A stretch of DNA of 40,609 bases from DATJLQ01 sp035509415. Lineage in GTDB: Bacteria; Pseudomonadota; Alphaproteobacteria; JACZXZ01. Within the stretch, counting starts at the first letter, position 1; each line of letters opens with the position of its first letter. Positions 8,193 through 17,266 of this stretch are shown piece by piece. Both the position numbers and the translations under genes were made by a program. Under the pieces are notes generated by a model that was not told the origin of the DNA, searched no databases, and worked only from the letters and a program-made list of their open reading frames with translations. The stretch lies in contig DATJLQ010000203.1 of NCBI GenBank assembly GCA_035509415.1, positions 1 through 40,609 of the forward strand. Reading direction: 5' to 3'.

Positions 8193-8680
8193 GTCACACC
8201 TCCGGGCATGGGACCGGGGCTCGGGAATTGGGCGGTCTGGCGCAAGGCTTCGCCGAGCACCATGGCAGCAGCGAGCGAGACGTTCAAGGCGCGGGTGCCG
8301 GGCGCTTGCGGGATGCGGAGCCGCGCGTCGGCGGCCGCGTGGACGGAATCGGGCACGCCCGCCGATTCGCGCCCGACCATGAGAAAATCGTCCGCGCGGA
8401 ATTCGAATTCGAGATAGGAGCGCTCGGCCTTGGTCGTGAGCAGCACGAGACGCGCGTCCGGATGCTCGGTCCGGCGCCAAGCCTCGAACGCGTCGAACGA
8501 GACGTGGCGCTTGAGATCGAGCCGCGCGAGATAATCCATCGCCGCGCGGCGCAGGCGCCGGTCGTCGAGCACGAAGCCCGCGGGCTCGACGAGGTCGAGG
8601 GCGACGCCCAGGCAAGCCGCGAGGCGCATCATGGCGCCGGCGTTGGGGGCGATGTCGGGCTGGTAGAGGACGAGGCGCAT
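8189..8680 (-). CDS. trmL: tRNA (cytidine/uridine-34-2'-O)-methyltransferase, TrmL
   Basis: A 163-residue minimalist SPOUT methyltransferase that methylates the ribose of the wobble base in specific leucine tRNAs. It starts MRLVLYQPDIAPNAGAMMRL, the usual TrmL N-terminus. Motif 2 is LMVGRESAGVPD and the knot motif 3 is IPQAPGTRALNVSLAAAMVL. ATG 8680 is chosen because the upstream in-frame extension has no family similarity and would lengthen the protein well beyond the usual ~155-165 residues. Its stop overlaps the hemF start by four bases, so the two are translationally coupled. Confidence 0.95.
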   Translation of the reverse strand: MRLVLYQPDIAPNAGAMMRLAACLGVALDLVEPAGFVLDDRRLRRAAMDYLARLDLKRHVSFDAFEAWRRTEHPDARLVLLTTKAERSYLEFEFRADDFLMVGRESAGVPDSVHAAADARLRIPQAPGTRALNVSLAAAMVLGEALRQTAQFPSPGPMPGGVT

Positions 8681-8780
8681 CGAGAGGCCGGAACGAGGTC
8701 GAGAGGACGGGAAAATTGCCCGCGCGACGGGCGCCGAATGGGTCTCGTCGCAAGCGTGCGGGCGGCTCCCGCGGGGGTCC

Positions 8781-8786
8781 ATTATA
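8781..8786 (-). promoter_or_regulatory. possible -10 element for trmL-hemF
   Basis: On the minus strand this reads TATAAT, a perfect -10 hexamer, about 100 bases upstream of the trmL start. No good -35 hexamer stands 16-18 bases before it. The 261-base gap between trmL and petA should hold divergent promoters. I cannot place the petA promoter with confidence. Confidence 0.35.
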
Positions 8787-8941
8787 ACCGGCGCAAAAGC
8801 CCCTGTGCGGCCCGGAAAACGGCCGAAAATCGACGGGTGCGGCAGGTTGTCGCATTGCCTCATTCAGGGCGGTCTTTAGAACCAAGCGCAAGGGCCCGCG
8901 CCGCCATCTCCGGCCCGGTCACCAGAGGGAAAGGGGAGAGA

Positions 8942-9499
8942 ATGGCGACAAGTGCCCCCACGAGCGCCCACGGCGCCCCGGGCGTCGCGGTCCAGCGCCG
9001 CGATTTTCTCTATCTCGCCGCCGGGGCGATGGGTGGCATCGGGGCGGCGCTCGCCGCCTGGCCCTTCGTCCACAGCATGAATCCGGCGGCCGACGTGCTC
9101 GCCCTCTCCTCGATCGAAGTCGACCTCGCCCCCATCGCCATGGGCCAGCGCATCACGGTCAAGTGGCGCAGCCAGCCCGTCTTCGTCGCCCACCGCACGG
9201 AGGCCGAGATCGCGGCCGCGGCCAAGGTCGACTTGGCCGAGCTGCGCGATCCCGAGGCCGATTCGGCGCGCGTCAAGAAGCCCGAATGGCTCATCATGGT
9301 CGGCATCTGCACCCATCTGGGCTGCGTGCCGCTGGGCCAGAAGCAGGGCGACCCGCGCGGCGACTGGGGCGGCTGGTTCTGCCCCTGCCACGGCTCGCAG
9401 TACGACACCGCGGGCCGCATTCGGAAGGGCCCGGCGCCGCTCAATCTGAGGGTGCCGGACTACGCCTTCGCCACCGACCATTCCGTCAAGATCGGCTAA
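8942..9499 (+). CDS. petA: ubiquinol-cytochrome c reductase Rieske iron-sulfur subunit
   Basis: A 185-residue Rieske protein of the cytochrome bc1 complex, which carries electrons from ubiquinol to cytochrome c1 on the periplasmic side. A twin-arginine motif, QRRDFLYLAAGAMGGIGA (residues 19-36), leads into the single membrane anchor. The [2Fe-2S] ligands are C123 and H125 in CTHLGC and C147 and H150 in CPCHGS. C128 and C149 should form the stabilising disulfide. ATG 8942 follows an AGGGGAG ribosome site. It is first in petABC, with petB 12 bases on. Confidence 0.97.
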   Translation: MATSAPTSAHGAPGVAVQRRDFLYLAAGAMGGIGAALAAWPFVHSMNPAADVLALSSIEVDLAPIAMGQRITVKWRSQPVFVAHRTEAEIAAAAKVDLAELRDPEADSARVKKPEWLIMVGICTHLGCVPLGQKQGDPRGDWGGWFCPCHGSQYDTAGRIRKGPAPLNLRVPDYAFATDHSVKIG

Positions 9500-9511
9500 G
9501 GGGCCGTTGCC

Positions 9512-10759
9512 ATGTCCGAGACCGCGAAGCACCCGGTCGTCAAGTGGATCGACCAGCGTCTGCCGATCTTCTCGCTGCTCGAGCACGAGATGCGCGAGTA
9601 CCCGACGCCGAAGAACCTGAACTACTGGTGGAACTTCGGCTCGCTCGCCGGCTTCATGCTGATCCTGATGATCGTGACCGGCATCATCCTCGCGATGCAG
9701 TACCAGCCCAACGCGCTGCTCGCCTTCGATTCGGTCGAGCGCATCATGCGCGACGTGAACTACGGCTGGCTGCTGCGCTATCTGCACATGAACGGCGCCT
9801 CGTTCTTCTTCATCGTGGTCTACATCCACATCTTCCGCGGCCTCTATTACGGCTCCTACAAGCGGCCGCGCGAGCTCCTGTGGTGGCTCGGCATCGTCAT
9901 CCTGCTGCTCATGATGGCGACCGCGTTCATGGGCTACGTGCTGCCCTGGGGCCAGATGAGCTTCTGGGGGGCGACCGTCATCACCAACCTGTTCTCGGCC
10001 TTCCCCGTGGTGGGCCAGGCGATCGTGCATTGGCTCTGGGGCGGCTTCGCGGTCGACAACCCGACCCTCAACCGCTTCTTCTCGCTCCACTACCTCCTGC
10101 CCTTCGTGCTGCTCGGCGTCGTGTTCCTCCACGTCTGGGCGCTGCACACGTCGAAATCGAACAATCCCCTCGGCATCGACATCAAGGGCCCGCAGGACAC
10201 GATCCCGTTCCATCCCTACTACACGGTGAAGGACTATTTCGGCCTCGGCGTGTTCCTGATCGTCTATCTCGGCTTCGTCTTCTTCGCGCCCAACTTCTTC
10301 GGCGAGCCCGACAACTACATCCTGGCGAACCCGCTCCAGACGCCGCCGCACATCGTGCCCGAATGGTACTTCCTGCCGTTCTACGCGATCCTGCGCTCGA
10401 TCCCGGACAAGCTCACGGGCGTGCTGACGATGTTCGCGTCGATCCTCATCCTGTTCGTCCTGCCCTGGCTCGACTTCTCGCCGGTGAGGAGTGCGCGTTT
10501 CCGCCCGGTGTTCAAGAAGGTGTTCTGGCTCATCGTGATCGACGTGTTCGTGCTCGGCTGGGTGGGCGCCAATCCGCCCGAGGGCTCGTTCATCGTCATC
10601 GGGCGCTTGGCGACCGCGTATTACTTCCTCCACTGGCTCGTGCTGCTGCCGCTGATCGCGCTGTTCGAGCGGCCCAACCCGCTGCCCGCGAGCATCGGCG
10701 AGTCGGTCCTGGGCGGCGGGGCCGCGGCCGCCGCCGCGAAGCCGATGGAGAAGGCGTGA
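9512..10759 (+). CDS. petB: cytochrome b of the bc1 complex
   Basis: A 415-residue integral membrane protein with the eight helices of full-length cytochrome b. Heme-ligand His pairs lie in LLRYLHMNGASFFFIVVYIHIF and in the helix containing FFSLHYLLPFVLLGVVFLHVWALH. The quinol-oxidation site has the PEWY motif (VPEWYFLPFYAILRSIPDK). This is the fused (mitochondrial-type) cytochrome b, not the split b6/subunit IV form. It ends with an alanine-rich tail. Its stop overlaps the petC start by one base (TGATG). Confidence 0.98.
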   Translation: MSETAKHPVVKWIDQRLPIFSLLEHEMREYPTPKNLNYWWNFGSLAGFMLILMIVTGIILAMQYQPNALLAFDSVERIMRDVNYGWLLRYLHMNGASFFFIVVYIHIFRGLYYGSYKRPRELLWWLGIVILLLMMATAFMGYVLPWGQMSFWGATVITNLFSAFPVVGQAIVHWLWGGFAVDNPTLNRFFSLHYLLPFVLLGVVFLHVWALHTSKSNNPLGIDIKGPQDTIPFHPYYTVKDYFGLGVFLIVYLGFVFFAPNFFGEPDNYILANPLQTPPHIVPEWYFLPFYAILRSIPDKLTGVLTMFASILILFVLPWLDFSPVRSARFRPVFKKVFWLIVIDVFVLGWVGANPPEGSFIVIGRLATAYYFLHWLVLLPLIALFERPNPLPASIGESVLGGGAAAAAAKPMEKA

Positions 10760-11532
10760 TGCGCAGCACCCTCATCGCCGCCGCGGCATTGGTCGGCGTC
10801 GGCGCCCTCGGCGTCTGGCAATTCTCGCCCGCCTTCGGCGCGGACGAGCCGAGCATCAAGCATCTCGACTGGTCGTTCTACGGCCCCTTCGGCACCTTCG
10901 ACCGCGCGGCGCTCCAGCGCGGCTTCCAGGTGGTGAACGAGGTGTGCTCGAACTGCCATTCCTTCAAGCAGCTCCATTACCGCGACCTCGAGAAGATCGG
11001 CCTCTCCGAGGCCCAGGTGGCGGCGCTCGCGGCGCAGACCGAGGTGACCGACGGCCCCAACGACCAGGGCGAGATGTTCAAGCGTCCGGGGAAGCCCTCC
11101 GATCCCTTCAAGGCGCCGTTCCCGAACGAGGAGGCGGCGCGCGCGGCCAACAACGGCGCGCTGCCGCCCGATCTCTCGCTCATCATCAAGGCGCGCGAAG
11201 GCGGGCCGAACTACGTCTACAGCATCCTCACCGGCTTCGTGAAAGCGCCCGCGGGCTTCCATCTGAGCGCGGGCATGAACTACAACGCCGCCTTCCCGGG
11301 CCACCAGATCGCCATGCCGCAGCCCTTGCAGAACGACAGCGTGACCTACACCGACGGCACCAAGGCGAGCCTCGACCAGGAAGCGCACGACGTCGTGACG
11401 TTCCTCACCTGGGTCGCCAACCCCGAGCTCGACGAGCGCCACCGGCTGGGCGTCAAGGTCTTGATCTTCCTCGTGATTCTCACCGGCCTGTTGTACATGG
11501 TGAAGCGCAAGGTGTGGCGCGACGTGCATTGA
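10759..11532 (+). CDS. petC: cytochrome c1 of the bc1 complex
   Basis: A 257-residue c-type cytochrome. A cleavable signal peptide ends near AFGADEPS. The heme motif CSNCH uses C63, C66 and H67. The distal methionine is probably in the GHQIAMPQPL segment (around residue 178). A C-terminal helix (LIFLVILTGLLYMVKRKVW) anchors it in the inner membrane. It accepts electrons from the Rieske protein and passes them to cytochrome c. The operon ends 32 bases before a strong terminator. Confidence 0.97.
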   Translation: MRSTLIAAAALVGVGALGVWQFSPAFGADEPSIKHLDWSFYGPFGTFDRAALQRGFQVVNEVCSNCHSFKQLHYRDLEKIGLSEAQVAALAAQTEVTDGPNDQGEMFKRPGKPSDPFKAPFPNEEAARAANNGALPPDLSLIIKAREGGPNYVYSILTGFVKAPAGFHLSAGMNYNAAFPGHQIAMPQPLQNDSVTYTDGTKASLDQEAHDVVTFLTWVANPELDERHRLGVKVLIFLVILTGLLYMVKRKVWRDVH

Positions 11533-11563
11533 CGCGGGCCCCGCGCGACGCCGTCCAAGGGCG

Positions 11564-11597
11564 AGGGCCGCGCAACCGAGGCGCGGCCCTTTTCTTT
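11564..11597 (+). terminator. rho-independent terminator of petABC
   Basis: A perfect 10-bp stem, AGGGCCGCGC with GCGCGGCCCT, encloses a 7-base loop (AACCGAG) and is followed by TTTCTTT. It lies 32 bases after the petC stop and is the cleanest terminator in the window. Confidence 0.9.
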
Positions 11598-11694
11598 CCG
11601 GCGCCGTTGGACCATAAGGGCTGACGCGACGCGCGGCGGGTCGTGAGGAACCATCGGCGCCCCCACCCTGGCCGCGCGCGAAAGCGAGGAGCGC

Positions 11695-12591
<897 letters not shown>

Positions 12592-12657
12592 GGCCGATCG
12601 GCTTCCACGCGGCCGCTGCCGCTCAATCGAACCCGACTCCCGGCCTCGAGCTTCCGC

Positions 12658-13329
12658 TCAACTCAAAGTCTGGGCGAAGAAATCGAGCGTGCGCAGGCGC
12701 GCGGTCTCAAAACTGTCCTTGTGGAAGCTCGGCCGGTGGTCGCAGCTGAAGCCGTGGCCGGCACCCGGATAGACCCAGACCGGGACCGCGGGCTGCGCCG
12801 CCTTGATCGCGTCCACGTCGGCCATCGGGATCGACTGATCCTTGTCGCCGAAATGGAGCATGACCGGGACCTTGGACTTCTCGTCCTTGAATTGGACGAT
12901 CTGGCCGCCGTAATAGCCGACCGCGGACGCGACCCCCGGAAGCCGCGTCGCGGCGAGCCAGGCGACCGTGCCGCCGAAGCAATAGCCGACCACGCCGACC
13001 TTGCCCACGCTCGCGACGTTCGCGATCGCGGCGCTCACGTCCTTGAGCACGCCATCCCAGTCCAGCTTGCCGCGGATTTCGCGTCCGCGCGCGATGTCGT
13101 CGGGCGTGTAGCCGAGCTCGACGCCGCGTTGGGCACGGTCGAAGAGGGCGGGCGCGATCGCCGTGTAGCCGTCCTTGGCGAAGCCGTCGCACACGTTGCG
13201 GATGTGGATGTTGACGCCGAAAATCTCCTGGATCACCACGAGGGCGCCCTTGGGCTTCCCCGCCGCGTCGGCGCGATAGGCGGAAAGCTTGAAACCGTCC
13301 GCGGCGGTCAAGGTCAAGATATGGCCCAT
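12658..13329 (-). CDS. dienelactone hydrolase family protein
   Basis: A 223-residue alpha/beta hydrolase. The nucleophile is the cysteine in GVVGYCFGG, as in true dienelactone hydrolases. The acid is probably the Asp in HFGDKDQSIP and the histidine is in YPGAGHGF. The N-terminal GALVVIQEIFGVN also matches carboxymethylenebutenolidase. Such enzymes hydrolyse dienelactone in chloroaromatic breakdown, but most chromosomal copies have unknown substrates and no ring-cleavage genes are nearby. It has a weakly spaced GGGAGGG ribosome site. The next gene upstream on this strand, ychF, ends 17 codons' length plus intergenic space away and is probably a separate unit. Confidence 0.9.
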   Translation of the reverse strand: MGHILTLTAADGFKLSAYRADAAGKPKGALVVIQEIFGVNIHIRNVCDGFAKDGYTAIAPALFDRAQRGVELGYTPDDIARGREIRGKLDWDGVLKDVSAAIANVASVGKVGVVGYCFGGTVAWLAATRLPGVASAVGYYGGQIVQFKDEKSKVPVMLHFGDKDQSIPMADVDAIKAAQPAVPVWVYPGAGHGFSCDHRPSFHKDSFETARLRTLDFFAQTLS

Positions 13330-13439
13330 GGACAGCGATCCCTCCCCAGAATTCGTGCGCTCGCCCCCGCGCGAGGCGGGAAGGCGCGCATCTTAGCGCG
13401 TGACGCGGCGGGGGGAAGGGGAAATGCGCGGACGATTGG

Positions 13440-14543
13440 CTAAACGTTGAAGCGAAACAGCATCACGTCGCCGTCCTGGACCACGTAATCGCGCCCCTCC
13501 TGGCGCATGCGGCCCGCATCCTTCGCGCCCTGCTCGCCGCCGAATTTCACATAGTCGGAATAGGAGATGGTCTCGGCGCGGATGAAGCCACGCTCGAAAT
13601 CGGTGTGGATGGCGCCCGCGGCCTCGGGGGCGGTCGCCCCTCGGCGCACGGTCCAGGCGCGCGCTTCCTTGGGGCCGGCGGTGAAGAAGGTAAGGAGGCC
13701 CAGAAGCGCGTAGCCCGCGCGGATGAAGCGGTCCAAGCCCGGCTCCTCGAGCCCGAGGGTTTCGAGGAACTGCGCGCGCTCGGCCGGGTCCGAGAGCTGG
13801 GCGATCTCCGCTTCGATCGCGGCCGAGATGACGACGCTCTCGGCCCCGATCTCGGCCGCGCGTCGGGCCGCGCGCGCCGAATGCTCATTCCCGGTCGCGG
13901 CCGAGCCCTCGTCGACGTTGAGCACGTAGAGCATGGGCTTGGCCGTGATGAGCCCGAGGCGCTCGAAGGCGCGCCGCTTCTCGGACTCCGACGGCAGGGC
14001 TGCGCGCGCGGGCTTGCCTTGACGGAGGGCCGCGACCGCGGGGGCGAGCAGCTCGACGAGCGCGCGCGCCTCGGCGTCGCCGCCCTTGGCCTTCTTCTCG
14101 GCCTGCTCGAAGCGGCGCTCGACCGATTCGAGATCGGCGAGCATGAGCTCGGTCTCGACCGTCTCGGCGTCGCGCACCGGGTCGACCGTGCCCTCGACAT
14201 GGTGCACGTCCTCGCCGCCGAAGCAGCGCAGCACGTGGGCGATCGCGTCGACCTCGCGGATGTGGGCCAGGAACTTGTTGCCGAGCCCTTCGCCCGCGCT
14301 CGCCCCCTTGACCAGGCCCGCGATGTCGACGAACTCGAGCTGGGTGGGCACGACGCGCTCCGATTTGGCGAGCTGCGCCAGCGTCTCGAGGCGCGCGTCG
14401 GGCACGATCACGCGGCCCACGTTCGGCTCGATGGTGCAGAAGGGATAATTCTCGGCCGCCGCCGCGGCGGTCGCGGTCAGCGCGTTGAAGAGCGTCGACT
14501 TGCCCACGTTCGGCAGGCCGACGATGCCGCAATTGAAGCCCAT
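13440..14543 (-). CDS. ychF: redox-regulated ATPase YchF (Obg-related)
   Basis: A 367-residue P-loop protein. G1 is GIVGLPNVGKSTLFNAL, G2/G3 are IEPNVGRVIVPD and FVDIAGLVKGASAGEGLGN, and the specificity motif is LNVDE in place of NKxD, which explains the ATP preference of the YchF subfamily. The C-terminal TGS-like domain contains FFTAGPKEARAWTVRRG and ends DVMLFRFNV. YchF binds ribosomes and is linked to stress responses. It starts 3 bases after the pth stop, with GAGGA upstream. The prs-rplY-pth-ychF order is widely conserved in bacteria. Confidence 0.97.
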   Translation of the reverse strand: MGFNCGIVGLPNVGKSTLFNALTATAAAAAENYPFCTIEPNVGRVIVPDARLETLAQLAKSERVVPTQLEFVDIAGLVKGASAGEGLGNKFLAHIREVDAIAHVLRCFGGEDVHHVEGTVDPVRDAETVETELMLADLESVERRFEQAEKKAKGGDAEARALVELLAPAVAALRQGKPARAALPSESEKRRAFERLGLITAKPMLYVLNVDEGSAATGNEHSARAARRAAEIGAESVVISAAIEAEIAQLSDPAERAQFLETLGLEEPGLDRFIRAGYALLGLLTFFTAGPKEARAWTVRRGATAPEAAGAIHTDFERGFIRAETISYSDYVKFGGEQGAKDAGRMRQEGRDYVVQDGDVMLFRFNV

Positions 14544-14546
14544 CGC

Positions 14547-15158
14547 TCAATCCTCGGGATCAGTGGCGGGTCGCGGCGGCTTCGGCGGCGGCGGGTTCAA
14601 CAGGAGGGCGAGCTTGGTCGTGAAGCGGTTGTCCTGGTTCTCGACCAGGAGCGGGAACGCCTCGGCGATCGCCTCGAGGAGCTTGGTGAGCCAGGGCACG
14701 TCCTCCTTGAAGAAATCGCTCAGCACGTAGGGCATGACGAGGTTGGCATCGCCCGGATGGCCGATGCCGATGCGGAGACGCCAGTAATCCGCGCCGACAT
14801 GGGCGTCGATGCTGCGGAGGCCGTTGTGCCCGGCGCTGCCGCCGCCGCGCTTCAAGCGCACCTTCCCCGCCGCGAGGTCGAGCTCGTCGTGGATCACCAG
14901 CACGTCGCCGGGATCGAGCTTGTAGAAGCGCAGCGCCTCGCCCACGGCGCGCCCGGACTCGTTCATGAAGGTGGTCGGCCAGAGCGCCGAGAGGCGCGCG
15001 CCCGCGACCGTGCCCTCGGCGAGCAAGCCCTGGAAGCGCGAGCGCTTGGGCCCGAAATCGTAGCGCCGGGCGATCTCGCCCAGCGCCATGTAGCCCACAT
15101 TGTGCCGGTTGGCCCGGTATTTCGGGCCCGGGTTGCCGAGGCCGACGACGAGGCGCAT
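14547..15158 (-). CDS. pth: peptidyl-tRNA hydrolase
   Basis: A 203-residue Pth that recycles peptidyl-tRNA dropped from ribosomes. It starts MRLVVGLGNPGPKYRANRHN. N9 and the catalytic H19 are in place. The supporting Asp is in VLVIHDELDL and the later Asn in GSAGHNGLRSI. It has a proline-rich tail (NPPPPKPPRPATDPED) beyond the usual core. GAGG stands upstream of the ATG. It lies 24 bases after rplY and directly before ychF. Confidence 0.97.
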   Translation of the reverse strand: MRLVVGLGNPGPKYRANRHNVGYMALGEIARRYDFGPKRSRFQGLLAEGTVAGARLSALWPTTFMNESGRAVGEALRFYKLDPGDVLVIHDELDLAAGKVRLKRGGGSAGHNGLRSIDAHVGADYWRLRIGIGHPGDANLVMPYVLSDFFKEDVPWLTKLLEAIAEAFPLLVENQDNRFTTKLALLLNPPPPKPPRPATDPED

Positions 15159-15182
15159 GGGAAACCTCGATGGCGGCGCGGC

Positions 15183-15947
15183 CTACTTCTTGGGCGCGGG
15201 CTTGGCGGCCTCTTTCTTGGCTTCGGGCGCCTTGGCCTCGGGCTTGCCGCCCTTGGCCTCGGGCTTGCCGGCTTCCTTCTTGCCGCCCTCGGCCGGCGCT
15301 TCGGCACCTTCCTCGGGCTTGCGCGCCGTGATGACCTCGACGTCGGTCGCGGCGATCGGGGCCGCGGTCTCGGTCTCGGCCGCCATCGTCGTGGGCGCTG
15401 CGACCGACGCGATCGTGAAGTCGCGCGCGATCGTGGGCTTGACGCCCGGCGGCAGCGCCACCTTGCTGATGTGCACCGAATCGCCGATGTCGAGGCCGGT
15501 CAGGTCGACGCGGATCTCGTGCGGGATCTGGGTCGCGAGGCAGACGAGCTCGATCTCGCGCCGCACGACGTTGAGCACGCCGCCGCGCTTGATGCCGGGT
15601 GCGGCCGCCTCGTTGTCGAACACCACCGGCACGTGGACCGTGACGCGCGTGTTGGGATCGACGCGCATGAAATCGACGTGGATCGGCTTGTCCGAGATCG
15701 GGTGCAGCTGCACGTCGCGCACCAGCACCTTCTCCGCCGTGCCCTCGAGCTCGACGTCGTAGAGATTGGTGAAGAAGCTCTTCTTGTTGAGCTCGAGCGC
15801 CAGCTCGCGCGGGTTGAGCGCGATCATCGTCGGGGCCTTCTTCGAGCCATAGATCACGCCCGGGATGTTCCCTTGGCGTCGTGCGGCGCGGGCTGCCCCC
15901 TTACCTGCCCCCGCGCGCCGCTCCGCATGAAACACGGTGTCGGCCAT
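15183..15947 (-). CDS. rplY: 50S ribosomal protein L25/general stress protein Ctc
   Basis: A 254-residue protein of the longer, CTC type. The N-terminal L25 domain binds 5S rRNA (GAARAARRQGNIPGVIYG, NLYDVELEG), and the C-terminal beta domain includes HVDFMRVDPNTRVTVHVPV. The last 40-odd residues are a low-complexity tail rich in Lys, Pro, Glu and Ala. ATG 15947 is chosen because it begins the conserved MADTVFHAERR and has GGAG 8 bases upstream. An in-frame upstream extension to 15992 has no family similarity. It is cotranscribed with pth and ychF, and probably with prs upstream. Confidence 0.95.
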   Translation of the reverse strand: MADTVFHAERRAGAGKGAARAARRQGNIPGVIYGSKKAPTMIALNPRELALELNKKSFFTNLYDVELEGTAEKVLVRDVQLHPISDKPIHVDFMRVDPNTRVTVHVPVVFDNEAAAPGIKRGGVLNVVRREIELVCLATQIPHEIRVDLTGLDIGDSVHISKVALPPGVKPTIARDFTIASVAAPTTMAAETETAAPIAATDVEVITARKPEEGAEAPAEGGKKEAGKPEAKGGKPEAKAPEAKKEAAKPAPKK

Positions 15948-16058
15948 CTCAGTTCTCCCATCCTCCGTCCCGTCCACCATGGAGCGGGACACTCCCCGCG
16001 CCGCGGCCTCCAGGGGTGCCGCCGGCGCGGAAAAACGCGTCGAAACCTTGTCCCGGCG

Positions 16059-17030
16059 TCAATCCGAAACGACGCCGCCCAATTTCGCGACCTCGCCCTC
16101 GCTGAAGAGGCTCGAGACCGAATCCCCCTTGCTGATGCGCCGGATCGCCTCGCCCAGAAGGGCGGCGATCGGCAGCTGCCGGACCTTCCCGGTCGCCTTG
16201 GTCTCGGCACTCGCGGCGATGCTGTCGGTCACCACCAGCACCTCGAGGGGCGACGTCCTGATGCGCTCGATCGCGACGCCCGAGAGCACCCCGTGGGTGC
16301 AATAGGCGCCGACCCATTTGGCGCCCTGGTCGACCAGCGCCTGGGCCGCATTGCACAGCGTGCCCGCGGAATCGACGATGTCGTCGATCAGGAGGCAGCG
16401 CCTGCCTTTGACCCGGCCGATGATGTTGACGACCTCGGACTCGCCCGCCCGCTCGCGGCGCTTATCGATGATCGCGAGGTCGGCGTCAAGGGGCTTGGCG
16501 ATGGCGCGCGCGCGGATCACGCCACCCACGTCGGGCGACACGATCACCAGATCGTCGCCGTTATAATGGGCGCGGATGTCGTTGTAGAACACGGGCGCCG
16601 CGTAGAGGTTGTCGAGCGGGATGTCGAAGAAGCCCTGGATCTGGTTGGCGTGGAGATCGAGGGTGAGCACGCGGTTGGCGCCCGCGGTCGTGATCAGGTT
16701 CGCGACCAGCTTCGCCGAGATGGGCGTGCGCGGACCGGTCTTGCGGTCCTGGCGCGCGTAGCCGTAATAGGGGATCACCGCCGTGATGCGCGCGGGCGAG
16801 GCGCGCTTCAACGCGTCGAGCCAGATCAAGAGCTCCATCAAATGGTCGTTCGCGGGGAAGGAGGTCGGCTGCACCAGGAACACGTCCTGGCCGCGCATGT
16901 TCTCGAGGATCTCGACGAACAGCTCGTTGTCGGCGAAGCGGCGCACGCTCGCCTCGGTGAGCGGCACGTCGATGTAACGCGCGATACCTTCGGCCAGGGG
17001 CCGATTGGCCGTGCCGCTCAGAAGCTTCAT
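16059..17030 (-). CDS. prs: ribose-phosphate pyrophosphokinase
   Basis: A 323-residue enzyme that makes PRPP from ribose-5-phosphate and ATP, feeding purine, pyrimidine, NAD, His and Trp synthesis. The flexible-loop and active-site segments are RRFADNELFVEI, YYGYARQDRKTGPRTPISAKL, LDLHANQIQGFFDIP, VSPDVGGVIRARAIA, DKRR and the PRPP-binding CLLIDDIVDSAGTL. I chose ATG 17030, which starts MKLLSGTANRPLAEGIA. The in-frame ATG at 17084 adds an unrelated basic extension. A strong promoter lies about 100 bases upstream. Confidence 0.97.
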   Translation of the reverse strand: MKLLSGTANRPLAEGIARYIDVPLTEASVRRFADNELFVEILENMRGQDVFLVQPTSFPANDHLMELLIWLDALKRASPARITAVIPYYGYARQDRKTGPRTPISAKLVANLITTAGANRVLTLDLHANQIQGFFDIPLDNLYAAPVFYNDIRAHYNGDDLVIVSPDVGGVIRARAIAKPLDADLAIIDKRRERAGESEVVNIIGRVKGRRCLLIDDIVDSAGTLCNAAQALVDQGAKWVGAYCTHGVLSGVAIERIRTSPLEVLVVTDSIAASAETKATGKVRQLPIAALLGEAIRRISKGDSVSSLFSEGEVAKLGGVVSD

Positions 17031-17128
17031 CCGAACATCCCCTTGAGGGGCCCCAAGAGCCCCGTCGTCCGCCCGCCTCGGCACCGAGGACGGTGGATCG
17101 GTCGCTCGCGCCCCGCGCTCGCCGCGCT

Positions 17129-17157
17129 TCTATAACAACATGTCGCAAAACTGTAAA
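17129..17157 (-). promoter_or_regulatory. sigma70-type promoter for prs-rplY-pth-ychF
   Basis: On the minus strand TTTACA (17157-17152) and TATAGA (17134-17129) stand exactly 17 bases apart. Transcription would begin near 17122, giving a prs leader of about 90 bases. Its -35 box touches the stem of the terminator candidate immediately upstream. Confidence 0.75.
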
Positions 17158-17185
17158 CCGCAGGGGCGCGTGACGAGCCCTGCGG
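17158..17185 (-). terminator. hairpin terminator candidate after the lipoprotein-hldD transcript
   Basis: An 8-bp perfect stem, CCGCAGGG with CCCTGCGG, has a 12-base loop. On the minus strand it is followed by TTTACAGTTTT, a moderate T-rich tail. It lies about 80 bases beyond the stop of the lipoprotein gene. The tail coincides with the prs -35 region. Confidence 0.55.
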
Positions 17186-17266
17186 GGGACGCAAAACACG
17201 CGGGTTTGCGCGCCGTTCCGGCCCGCGACACCCTGCCGCGCCCGGAAATCCCGTCGCGGGTGCCGT

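Noticed and set aside
8876..10633. A 585-codon open frame on the minus strand
   Set aside because: Antisense to petA and petB; its His/Asp/Glu/Arg-rich product is a shadow of GC-rich codons.
13605..17135. A 1176-codon open frame on the plus strand
   Set aside because: It lies antisense to ychF, pth, rplY and prs, all firmly identified. Long antisense frames are expected from the third-position GC bias.
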